NCBI RefSeq assembly: GCF_901709675.1
Contig: NC_051096.1
Span: 4,863,001-4,927,000 of the forward strand
Reading direction: 5' to 3'
Length of the DNA stretch: 64,000 bases
Source of the DNA: Syngnathus acus
Taxonomy: Eukaryota > Chordata > Actinopteri > Syngnathiformes > Syngnathidae
The notes beneath the pieces are model-generated. The model had not been told where the DNA came from. It made no database searches and saw only the letters and a program-made list of their open reading frames with translations. Of this stretch, positions 13,879-26,627 are shown piece after piece. Both the position numbers and the translations under genes were made by a program. Positions within the stretch are counted from its first letter, which is position 1. Each line of letters begins with the position of its first letter.

Positions 13879-14185
13879 GGCTGCCACAACCGCGGCCCCC
13901 GGAGCTCAGTATCGCCCGATTCGATCCACCCTAAATGGGTAAAAAGATGTGTGAAAATCCCCTTTGCTGCCAACCAAGGCGTCATTAAAGACAGACGGGC
14001 TGTTTGGTTGGATTCGAAGCACTAATCGTGCCATCTGCAAGCCTCCATCTTGGGGGTAGTTGTGAAAAAAGAAAAACAAAAACAAAAGAAAAGAAACGAT
14101 GAACCGGGTGCACCGGGTTCCTCTTCGGAGTGAAGCCGAGGGGAGACTCACTTGCACGGAGGAAAGGGGGCGGGAGGGGCCGCTG
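13879..14185 (-). promoter_or_regulatory. trio: Putative trio promoter and 5' UTR
   Basis: This is the GC-richer stretch just upstream of the proposed trio start codon. It contains a GC box (GGGGGCGGGAGGGGCC, 14166-14181) and a CCATCTTGG YY1-like motif (about 14045-14053). No TATA box was seen. The position and composition suit a TATA-less housekeeping-type promoter. The transcription start cannot be set from sequence alone. Confidence 0.35.
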
Positions 14186-14816
14186 GCTGGTGGCTCATCC
14201 GAGAGCGACGGCGTGTCAAAGCTTCGGTAAGAAGTACATTCAAATCACCAAAATAATGTACGATTAAAAATATAGTCGGTACATATGGAGACGTCATTCG
14301 ATTCGAGTAAATACGAGGATGAAAGGAGAAAAGGTCAACTGCTTTGATTTACATTTTGGATGTGGTCATTCTTGCTCGCTTCTTTTTTGTTAACTATGGG
14401 CCACTGCTGCCCCCTGCAGTCGCTCTCCGATACTGCAAGATTAATTAAAAAACGCTCAATTCTCTACAACGGACACACTCCTTTTTGGTAACACACACTC
14501 ATGCATTCAAAAGGAGAATTGCATTATAAATCATTATGCATCATTCCTGCATATTTGTTCTACAATATCTCGTTTACCACGTTTATTTACAGCTACTATT
14601 TCATTCATTTTGGCCCAAGATGATTTTTTTCAGTAGTTATGACTTTACTACAGTGTTAGCCAAGATTACTGATAATCTTTGGTGCATTCCGATTTACGTA
14701 CATTGTCGTTTATTTTTCCGTCGTAAATAGAGGACTGCCTCTTTTAACTTGCATTTCACGAAGATTCCACTAGAGGTCAGGCTGAGATTATTGTTGTAGT
14801 TATGCTCTCTGATGTG

Positions 14817-14817
<1 letters not shown>

Positions 14818-14913
<96 letters not shown>
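14818..14913. repeat. (TA)n dinucleotide microsatellite
   Basis: An uninterrupted TA repeat of about 48 units lies in the 2.0 kb gap between the adcy2 stop codon and the trio start codon. The rest of that gap (13879-15906) shows no gene. Confidence 0.97.
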
Positions 14914-14914
<1 letters not shown>

Positions 14915-15906
14915 TTCAACAAGACTCATCGTGATCCTCATGTGGACAAGCGCTAAAGGATATGGATGGAGGAGTTTACTGTACTCCTGTGTGTTGATTC
15001 TCATTTTATCATTAGATTGAACCCCCCCCCCAATGGACTCAATTTGCAGAGACCGAGGCGCGCACCATTTTTAGTCAGTGACAGTTCGGGAAGTTATTTA
15101 TATCACCGAGCCGAAGCAATTGGACTTCTATGCCGCCCATTACTGCAGCACATATTCTTCAATGCTTTCAGGCTTGCACACTCAGTCTTGTGGTCTCATT
15201 TGATCTCAGTGTCAGAGTTGCAGAAAGGCCTCTAAGGGGCAAGTGTTTGAACATGACACTCAAGACATTTTATCCTGCTCGTTTATTTCACAGTACTGTA
15301 TGCTATTAGCAATTTTCTCAAGGATGCTTTTCAGGTTCCTTATTTATTACTTTGACGTTGCACACAAAAAGTGAATCCATTTGTTGCAAGTATGAAAGTA
15401 TGAAAATAAATAATCACGAAGCATGTTACAATATATACAAATATTTAATGAATAACAAAATGGTGGCAGCATTGGGACATTTGAACACACAGTGCAGCTG
15501 GTTTGCTTCCAGTGGAGATTTATAAAAAGCAACAATTGACTTTTCTTCTCGAGCCCACAACTCTTCCAACACTAAAACTACAATAACTATTTCACATTCA
15601 AACTACCTGTCAATGAGGGGGAAATTGGCAATTTACACTAAGTCTGACTCTGGGTCCATTCATAACGTCTGCTTTCGAGTGTATATTATTTAAAGAGCCG
15701 CCTTTGCTCAAGCGTCAGGCTCTGACTCTCGGAGAGCCGTCTTCTCCACACTGACATCCGACAATATGGCCGTCTTCACAGTTGTTTGTCCAATGTAACG
15801 CAGGGGGGGCTTCGGCTAATAACTCGTACGTACTTCCAGAGCGTGACCGATGCTCGCTAATGCCACTTTGTGTGTTGAGTCTATTTTTATTTTTCCGTGC
15901 GACGAC

Positions 15907-18900
15907 TCAAGGCATGACGGTGCCTTGTGACAGGGATCGGGTCATCTCTGTGTGGACAAAGTAGGTCTTCAGTTCCCCTTTTCCTTTCACGTTGATGATG
16001 CCTCGACACGAGCACATGTAGCCCAACGTGGTTAAGATCTCACTTGTCTCCTCCGTCACCTACAACAACCAAGAAGATGTTTAGAAGCAGAAGAAATTCA
16101 TTATATGTTCCTTATGAGGGGAGTCTGGTGCACCCGTGGCCCCCCCTCTAGCTCCGCCAGTGCATGTATGCTTTTTGTAAAATAAAATTAACATTGTAGC
16201 ACAAAAATAAGAGTGTCGTTTCAAGTGAAGTTTTCACCTGGATTTTTCCAAGCACTCCCGTCGTTTCCATCCGACTGGCCACATTCACGCTGTTCCCCCA
16301 GATGTCATACTGAGGCTTCTGGGCCCCGATGACCCCCGCGATGACCGGTCCGTGATTTATCCCTTAACACATGAAAATCACACAAATCAATATCTTACAC
16401 ATTCACGCTCATGTGGTCCGCCCTCACCGATTCTTAGCCGGAAGTCATTAAAGGAATGTTTGTTGATGACGTCGAGCTTCCCGACCAGAGCGAATGCAAA
16501 TTCCACCATGGTGCCCACGTGCATGTACTGTCTGTCATGTTCCTGTCGGAATGAAAAGTAAATTAACAATAATTTATCCTTATTGTATCACTTAGGAGTA
16601 AACTAGCTCGAGCTTGCCTGTGCACAGTCGAGTCCTGGCGCCAAGTTGAGTCCGGTGGCCGCCATGTAGGTACTCCCGATGGTCTTAATCTTCTCCACTC
16701 CGCTGAATTTTGGCTTTGAAAGTAGCTGAGGACACAAACAGGAAGTCACGTGACATGTTTCACACTCAACTCTCCAGAAGAATGGGGGAAAACTACCTCA
16801 TCAAAATCTGCTATGATCTCATTGAGGAGACGAAGACATTCGAGTCCTTCCTTGTTGACGTCCGACTCGGTGTAAAACTCCTTGAAGTCCGGGATGGAGG
16901 CGAACATCACGCACACGGAGTCGTATGACTGATGGTAAAGGTCCTAAAGACGAGCAAACGTATTTATTTAAACTTAATGCCAAAACACTACTTTTATCTA
17001 AATGAATGTAACACTGCTGTAATGTAGAAATAAGCTGACCTCATTTTTCCAATTGCGTCCAAGGAAGTGTTCGGCCACGTGGGCGGGCAGGACGTTCTCC
17101 AGCAGGACCCGGTTGAGGTTCTCCATGGTCTCGATCTCCTCGCACTCCCGCTTGAACTTGTCCCTCCACAGGAAATCCAACCTACAGTAATATTCATTCT
17201 GTTACAGGAGGACACAGAGTAAAGAGACACCTGCGTCATTCCCAGACAGCTCTTCAGAAAGTTTTTGGATGACTAACATGCAAAACAAATGCTTCTAAAT
17301 GGATGCAGGGGCTTTAAAAAAATGGTTTTGCCCATTTTTTCTCTAGAGAGAAAGACTCAAGTTAATCAAACCTCGCTTTTCTCATTTGTCACGCTCATTT
17401 GCATAAAAGACAAGCTGATATTTCCTCATCCCTCACACTCGAGGGATTTTTGTCTACAGCAAGCGTCACCCATCCAGGTCAAAACTTCCCCGGAGTGTTT
17501 GTGTTGGAGACGGTGGTCCCCGGCCCCCGCAGAGTTATTAGTGTGAGCAGTGCATCTTTCTTTCCCCTTGTGATTCGAGTATGCCGCCAATTTAGAAGAC
17601 AGGGAAGCATTTAAGTGCTGAGTTCTATCTATATCAACATCTTGTCCAAGGGGAGACAAAAGTGGGCCAGTAGAAAGAGGGGGGGGAGGGGGCTCATTTT
17701 AGATGCAGTTTGGAAACATGGTTGTAAACAAGCTTTGCTCTAAATGGATTGAAAAAGGCCTCATTTGAGCTGACGGTGGAATTTTGCCATGCAAATGATG
17801 TAAAGTTGCCGATTAAAATGGATGCGGCCACAATATTCTCGATTAGTTTATGCATGACTCGGCGGCGCCATATTGATTTTTTTTTGCATAACATCGACAA
17901 TTACGTGGGCGGCGTTCAAATGCCAGACAATAGGCTGGAGTTTATTTTCTGCTCATCTCCTTAATGCTGAATAGCCAAAGAAAATGAAGAATATAAGATG
18001 GAGCTAGGCGGAATTCGATAAAACAATTCTGTGTACTCTGCTATTTTCTGGGGGGTTTCCCCCCCCCCCCCTCATTTCCTCTGGTATTGAAATGGTTTGA
18101 CCTCAAACAGCATGCAGGTAGGACAACACTAATTATAGAACAAGTCACATTTTGCTTCCAAGACAAAATGTCCTCCTCCCATCTGTTGACAGCGACACAG
18201 AATGAGGACATGCTGAGCTTGTCTGGACCAACTGTGGCCTCTCTGGGGAGAGTGTTTGTCCGCCTTCTGATATTCTAGAAGGTGCCCTCCTATCTAGAAC
18301 ATCTGCTCTGGGCTCAGCTCTGATGGATAGCATTGGCAAAATAAAGATAAAACAAGTCATTGAAAAAGTGTGTCAACTGAGCTTTTTATGTCTCCTTCAA
18401 TTTGGTGACGTGGAGGGAGAAGCGGGTCACACCAGTCGCTCTAAATCGACACCAGCTTGTCATTTGACCCGAAACCGTGTCAAACATATTCGGGAGAAAG
18501 TTTAAGAGCAACCACCGACCTGTCTGGCCAAAACCAGCAATGTGATGAAGAAGATGAAAAGGGACACAGAGCCCATTGTCTTGAGGTCCTTCAGGATTCC
18601 TGGTCTAGTTAAGAAGAACCACAAAAACAGGATCAATATCAAGTCATATTAATGTAAACAAAACAACTATTAAACTCAATTTAAAAAAAAAAAAAAATTC
18701 AAGAGTGGCATAAGAACTACTACAGATATTTATTTTTTTACTCTATGCAAAACTGGCATGCGAGTCTCTACTTTTTATTCAGATTTTTTTTCCCATAGTT
18801 AACTTCCATTAGAAAAAAGTGAAGGTGAAGCGTGGGAGGAAAAACATCCATTATCTGTCTCAGCAGTGACAATTCCACCTGTCAATCAAAAGTGTGACTG

Positions 18901-21900
18901 CATCCCCGGGTACCTGTCCAGCGCCTCGGTTGGATACAGAGCCTTGCTGAAACCGTCCAGAAGCGAAGCGTGCGTTTGGAGGATGATGATGTTGTAGATC
19001 ACCAAGGCGACCAGCATCACCACCATTTTTAACTCGTAGTTGATTCTCAGAAATACCGAGCATGATACCAAGCCCAGAATACAGCAGTAGATGAAATACT
19101 GAGGATGGGCGGGGGGGAGTAAATTCTAAATAATAGCAACAAACAGGGAACTCTCTGTTGTTGTTATTTTGGAACACTTACCGGGAGATAAAAGTGTTTT
19201 TCTCCTGCTGATTGAGCCTGGAAGTCCGGCATGGTGCCATTTGTTAAATTCACAGGAGGACCGCTTGCGAGCGTTTCAGGGGAAGCCAATTCTGAGAGCG
19301 TGGTGGATCTCTCAGCATCCTCCACAAAGAACTACAAGTAATTCCAAAAATAGTCAAAGCCAGCTGAAAACATGCCTAAAATAGTATCAAGAACCAATTT
19401 AAAAAAAAAAAAGGGTTGTGCTGCATAATTAAAGAATAAAAGCACTCGTGGTTGTCACACGTTAAAGAGCCGCACGCTAATTCGTAACAGCAATAAAAAG
19501 CGATCATGAACATCGACAAGTTGGTCCTCACCATGTTGAAGACGGCCATCACAAGGATAAGTGTGGTGGTCGTCATGGTGAGGACCAATCGCAACCAGGG
19601 GTTGTTGGTGACGATGATGCGGGAGGACATGTTCAACCAGGGGAACGAGCACACCGATCCTTTCCGTCCTTGCTGGAGACACAAACAAAACACTGTTACA
19701 GAGGTGTTGTGATTCCTGGATTTGAACCACGAACCACTAGGGCACCGCGCTGTTATGTCACAATTTGTTGAAATTCATTCACAGACACTTTTTCATGAAA
19801 AGATGGAGTTGATTACGTAATTTTACACTTGGGTGAGCGGTCAGGCACTCCGGGAAGTCATTCGAGTGCATAATACCTTGTTATTTAACACGGCTGACAT
19901 TTCTCAGTATAGAACCAAATTACTTTTAAATGATGTTCTGTTCTCACCACCAACCAAGAAGAAAAAAAAAACCCCACAAGAAAGCAAATGTTATCACGAT
20001 TCTCACCCCCCTCCCTTTTTGTTCATCTTCATCTATTTGCGTTCCTTGTTTGAGGACCTTTTATCAAGTCCCTGTTTAAGAATAGAAGATTTCCAATTCC
20101 TTTTATCGAGAAACACGCGCTGAATGAATGACCTTTGAAAAGCCGTTTAAAAAAAAAAAAAAAAGATCCCTTTCTTAGTGACATCTGAGAAATAGAAGCG
20201 GCCCATTTTCAGCGTGGAAAAATTGCTTATAAAACATTCCAGTCAGGTTGTAGCTTGCAAATAAAAATGAGTTGGAGTGAGAATGGAGAAGCGCAAAGAT
20301 GAATCAGACCATATTGGAGAACGCTCGGACTTATATTACTTTCCGCTATCATCATCAGCTCCGTCTGAACGAGTAGAATAGCTTCAAATAGCTTCCACGG
20401 TATTGAGATCAAATATCACACCGACGATGCACTATGTATGGATTGGTGCATTTTTGTCATTTACTCATCACCGATGGGAATCTAATTGGGATATTTGCAG
20501 GAGTCACAATTTATATTTTCCAGTAATTTTGGGTAGGCTGTGTCATGAAAGTCAATTTACACTCTGGTGTATAGTTTTGAGTACCGTATTTTCCGCACTA
20601 TAAGGCGCACCTAAAAACCTCCAATTTTCTCAAAGTGCGCCTTATAATCAGGTGCGCCTTATATGTAGACCAATATTGAGCCACTACAGCAGGCGTGTCC
20701 AAAGTCCGGCCCACGGGCCAAATGTATATATCTTATATATATTGACAAAGTTTTAAAATGGGCCATTCATTGAATGGCCTTATAATCCAGTGCGCCTTAT
20801 AGTGCGGAAAATACAGTACACAGAACGCCTCTGCAAAAGCATCCACAGCCTAATTGTCATTATACGATGCTGTGAGTAGATTTCAAATCAAATTATCCAA
20901 TCTAGTTTGCTGCAGCATATCATTTATAAGGCAAAGTGCTGTGAACACTTTCCGGATGTTCGCTGAGAAATGCACGGAGTACCCACCAGAACGTGACCGG
21001 CAAAGCAAAGAACCAGGATGAGTGCCAACAGCAAGAAAGCCAGGCCGAAGGATATCCCAAGCACAGCGGTTCTATGAAGAAAAAAAAAAATGCTATTTGA
21101 GATTTTCCTTGTGAGTGAATCAGATTTAAGGACAAGCATCATAAAGTGGATGATGTCATGACATGGCTAAAGGTTAAAAATAAAAGAAGACCAAATGAGA
21201 AAATCAATAGCCGTTCAGATGCTGAATAACCCCGAATAGCCCGGCCAGGCAGTAAATTAGCATGACTCGCTCTTTTCGCCCCCACACTTTGATTTACCTG
21301 AGCTATAATTACCAGCGGCACGGCGTCATCTCATCGCCTCTTAAATGAATCGACTGGCGTCAAATCGCTTTTGTAACATCAATCTGCCGACACATTCGGA
21401 GACAGTCTCCGACCAACTCACTTGGGCAGGACGAGGACTTGCACGATGAAGATGCAGGAGAAGATGAGGCAGGCGCATGTGATGTAGTACTTGAACGCAG
21501 GTAAGGTGGTGGATCTGTACTGTTGATAGACGAAAGCATTTTTTTTTTTTAAAGCCATATTGATTTTATTTTTGCAAAACTTGGAGTGGTCATTAAAAAA
21601 ATGTTGATTGCATGGGAGCTCTAACTCGCAAAAACACACATTTAATTACATTCGGGCACATCTGCCACGTTGGTGGAAAACAGATTCCGCATCAATTTGT
21701 TGTTTTATTTTTAATTAGCTGCACAGCTGTTGCATTAGTTAGTCACTGCCAAACAGGACGTAAGGTTTTGCTTCCGAAGCAAAAAAAAACAACGACTTAA
21801 CGACTTGGAAGGCCATTCATTGAACCTATGGCAATTATCCAAGACGAAAACTTTAGAATTGGCTTGATAAAGGGTCAAAGTTCACAGCATGTTGTTGGTG

Positions 21901-24900
21901 ACTGCAACGGTTCCTTTAATGACCTTAGTTACTCAAGGAGCAATTGATTGACGCTGAGAACAATGGCGAGCGGGTGAGGGTGTTTTATATGCATTGGCTT
22001 TACCTCTGCCTCCAGGGCTTTGTTGTGAAAGAACAATGAGATCCTCTGGATGTCCTCTGACTTCAGCCACTGTCTGGAGAGCAGAGGAACATGGTATTTG
22101 TTAGGTAGTTTTGCCTGGATGAAAGTCACGTTTGGGATTTAAAAAAAGTCATTGGTGTCAAACTCAAGGCTCGGGGGCCAGATACGGCCCGCCACATCAT
22201 TTTATGTGGCCCGCAAAAACACATTTTGCGTCATTACTAAAATTACAAATTTTTAAAAACAGAGATGTTGCCAGCAATTTTTATGACCATTCATCTTTTG
22301 AAACGTTTTTTTTTTTTTATTAGTCTCGGATTTCAAAACTCACTTCTGCGAGTTGATTCCGTCGATGGTGCGGATCATCCGCTCGTTGAGTTCTTCCTCA
22401 AACCTCCTCCTCTGCGACTTGGACCTTAGCACAAGAGGTTGGGGTTGAAATTAAAGACCCAAAGTGAAAACAGAGCCCCAAAAAAAACGCACCTCTCCCG
22501 TCGCTGAAAGTGGTACGGCCCCATCGGGACATCCTAGAAAAAAGAAAAACATGTCACAAACATTTTAAGAGTTCTTCAATCAAGTAGGACCGGACTGACC
22601 GTGGTGTTGATCTTGCCGTTGTCCGTGCTCATGCTATCACGGTGGTGCAGGTTGGCGAAGGGCTTGGCGGCGCCCCATGACTCCAGGTAGCGGGTCATGC
22701 GGACGGACGCCCTCATCTTCCCGCCATCCAGAGACGGGCGAGAGCGCAGGCCCAGCAGAGGGCTGTGCTTGTCGGTCTGACACCAAAAAAAAAAAAAATC
22801 ATTGCGTTAATGCCACTGACAATGACATTCAACAACAATAACCAGGAAGTTGCCCCTATGTGACCTTCTCCATTCAGACCTACTTGAAAATAAAGTCCTG
22901 CTGCCTTTTTTTAATATCTAACAGGATATTAAAAAGCTCATAAATATGAATGCAGAGGGTAGTAAAAATAATGTGTGATGTGGAACCCCCAATTCACAAA
23001 GCATTCATGTCTTCTACTCACCTTGGGGTTGATGACCAGGAAGGTGACCACACCGTGTTCTTTCAAGTAAGAATCCCGACTCTGCCCATCTCCTGGTTCC
23101 ACCTTATACGAACCCTTCAGGTACTCCAGAGTCACAGATGAGATGTGGACCCTTCTGCAGAAGACAATATTGTTTCCTTTACATAAAAAAAAAATGGATG
23201 ATGATGTTATTTTTCAATCTCCTGTCAGAAGACACCACAGGGAACAATTGGTTGCCCGGTGAGAAGTTCTCCTGGCACAATAATCGAATGGCATTAAAAA
23301 AAAAAAGTCCAAATGGTTGAATTTAGAAGACCTGTCATATTGCATGATTTCATCCCGCCTCCATGTGTGTGCTCATGTGTCATACCCCGGCACACCTCCC
23401 GCCTCCATGTGATTGGCAAGCGTCACGTCATGTGACCACACGTCGTACTGCCACTTGCGGAGGCCGATCACGCCGCACAGGACGTTCCCGGAGTGAACGC
23501 CGACGCGCATGTTGATGTCGACCCTGGTGGCATCTCGGACCTTCCTGAGGAACGAAGCAATGTACACTTTTGATCTCCCATATTGCAAAAACACATGCTC
23601 GGTTGAGTCGACAATCACTTTTTTAATTTGTCTTGCAACAAAGTTACAATAAAAAAAAACAACTATTCATCTGTCAGCTTTGTTCATTTCCATAAATCAG
23701 ATTTTGCATGCCACTTTTTTTTTCATTTGTTCGAAGTAATTAATATTTACTTGCGCCAGGCCGAGGCTTATCATAATGCGTTCACATTTTGTTTACTCGA
23801 GAGTTCAAACACAGCTAAAACCAACTCTGGCTTTCTTCCTGCTCTGACAGGCATGTGTGTATATGTGTGTGTGTGTGGCGGGGCGATCTAAACAGTAAGA
23901 GAGAGAGATTTGGTATTTTACTTGATGGCCTCACACATATCCAAGCCCATCTTCACACAGTTCCTGGCGTGGTGAGGCAGAGACTCCGGCAGACCAGACA
24001 CGCAATAATAACAGTCTCCCAGGATCTTGATTCGCATGCACTCGTTTTCCTATTGGCCAGAAAAAAAAAAATCATAAAGTTTGTACTGAAATAAACAAAC
24101 ATGTGACATATCAAAGTTAAATACAACTGAACAGTACAAGCTGATTTCTCCTTTTCAATTTTCTTGCAATCATGTATATTCATCTTTTTTATTTTTTTAT
24201 TTCATGTTTTGGATTTATATTTGACACTTTGTGAATCATTACTGAAGACAAGGCCAATATCAGACACCCACTTACATAACCTGTAACATTCCACAATGTG
24301 GGATGCCGAGTAGCTCGTGGCTGGACCGCTTTTACGTAACAGCGGCTCCGCTCCGTCCACCGGCGGGCACAAAGCGTCAAGAGCCTGACTCAAGCGCTCA
24401 GATAAGCCCAAAGCTATCAGCCTACGTGTCTCGGAGGGTCGCGAGTGGCCACAGGACAGGTGGGGGGGGAGATATATTGATTCATTTGATGGGAATGTGG
24501 CCTGAGATGGAATATACAGTGTAACAATACCTTTGCGATCTGGTCAAACTTTCCAAAAAGTTCGTTGAGCATATGCACCAGCTCCCCCGGTGCGCAATCG
24601 CTGGCCAGCCTAGTGAAACCCACGATGTCAGCATAAAGGATACTGCGGAGATCAGCAAGAAACAGCAATCTTCAAAAATCCTCCTGCTCCTCAACCTCAT
24701 TCCCGAGTCATTATCGACGTATTGTTATGATTTAATTAGTGTCTTTGGTATACAGCTCTAAAAATAGACTTGAGCATTGTGTGCTCGTGTGATTGTTTCC
24801 AAACCTCTTCTTGCAAACAATGCACTTGAAGACCACTTAAGGACATGGTCATAGTGTCCCCTTTGTTTAAAAAATCAGGACATTCCCTGGAGAGTCTCTC

Positions 24901-26594
24901 ACGATAAGCCAAAAATGATTGTACGCGGCTCAGTTTCATGTGTGAAAAGAAGTTGGAGTGACCTCAATGTACAATGAAGGCGGATTAACTCTGATTTGAT
25001 TTTGTCCATGGCAACAATAGGAATGAGATTGGATGAGGAGAGGGGAGGGGGTGAAGAAATAAAAGCAGATGATAAAAGATAAGGTCAAAAAGAAGAGAGC
25101 GATTAGCGGGAGGACATAAAGTAGCTATAAAGAGTCGAGATAATAAAAAATAAAAAAAATCACCTGACGTTGGTGTGCCGTTGCACGTACAGGTTATGGA
25201 AGTTGTTGGCGCTCTCGGTGCGACCAAATTTTGGGCCCTGAAGCCTCTGGATGATCTCGGCTTTCATCACTCGAGCGATGTGAGACGGCAATAGAGACAA
25301 GAGCAAACGTTCCTATGGAAGCGAGAGGATGGCTGTCACAAAAATTCCCGGGGAATGGAAACAGTGACCCAAAGCATACCACATCATGTTGTGTAACCAT
25401 AAAAAGTGCTCTTTTTTAAAAAAAAAAAAAGGGGCATTTAGTCGCACACCCATTAGCTGTTTGAGGCTGATGTGCCCAACCCGTATGTGTGTGTAGGTGT
25501 GTGTGTGTGTGCATGCTACAATGACGGAGCAGCCGCCTTAGGGGGTGTGACTCATAAATGCAGCTCCGAGCACAGAGGGTCATTACACTGTTCACTCACA
25601 GCACGGACTCATTTCCTAAAACGCGGCGGAAAATTAACAAGATTGAGAGGTTGCAGGGTGCTGGGCTGCACCAAAAATAGACAACTTTGCCACCCGCTTC
25701 ACTGCACTCTACACTTATTACCAGTGTGTTACTTTGGTAAATGGACTAAAGTGAGGTTTAGTCAGTGGTAGCTGATGAATAGGATCATTTTTTTGCTTTT
25801 ACGTGGACAGATGTATTTCAACATTTTTAATTATAGCGATTAATTTTTGTAGTCATGAATTTATTTATAAAATGTTATAATTTCAAATGATATTTTGAAT
25901 TATTTTTTATTCATTTATTTATTTTTGTTATTCATAGAATATTATTATTATTATATTTATAGCTGTAAATGGAAAGGCTGGTTATCGCCGATTCCAACCG
26001 AGCGTGCTCTCAATTCTTAATTTGAGCTCTATGTGCCAATTGTCCGGGCTCAAACAAATAGTGAATGTCAAGATTTGAATGTCAAGCAAATGTCATTCCT
26101 CTTTCCATACGATATGTATTACCAAATAACAAAACCTAATTGCTCAATGGGGATCAATATTTATTTTTCAAATCTGAATCTGCCAAATATTTTGGAAATA
26201 TATACCTGCTGGTGCTTCTCAAACTCCAGCTTGATGGGGGACTTGATACAGTTACAGGTGTCCTGGTAAGTCTGCTTGAGGGCCAAATCCATCAGGTGTT
26301 TATGGTACGCCCCCGCTAAGTTACCGCAGGTAAAGATGATCACATTGGCCAGGATCTGCACACACATAAAAAAAAAAAAAGCGCACAGAGGTGACGCATG
26401 TTTTGCCGCTATCTCCCGCTCGCCATGCCCGCCTACATGATTACCTTGGAAAAGCAGATAAGAGCGTACACTTCAACGGCACTTTCCCACCACTGTGTCA
26501 ACCTCAGGCTCTTTAAAAAATGTGGCCATGCATATCAATAGGTTGCCCTTTGGTCCTCTAGCCAAGGGCAACTCGCTTCTTTAGACAGATTTGA

Positions 26595-26627
<33 letters not shown>

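Noticed and set aside
14802-15020. Open frames encoding long Tyr-Ile repeats on both strands
   Set aside because: They are only translations of the (TA)n microsatellite.
18604-18913. Possible U12-type intron in adcy2 (TTCTTAAC near the acceptor)
   Set aside because: The donor is GTACCC, not GTATCCTT, and the branch-like motif is too close to the AG.
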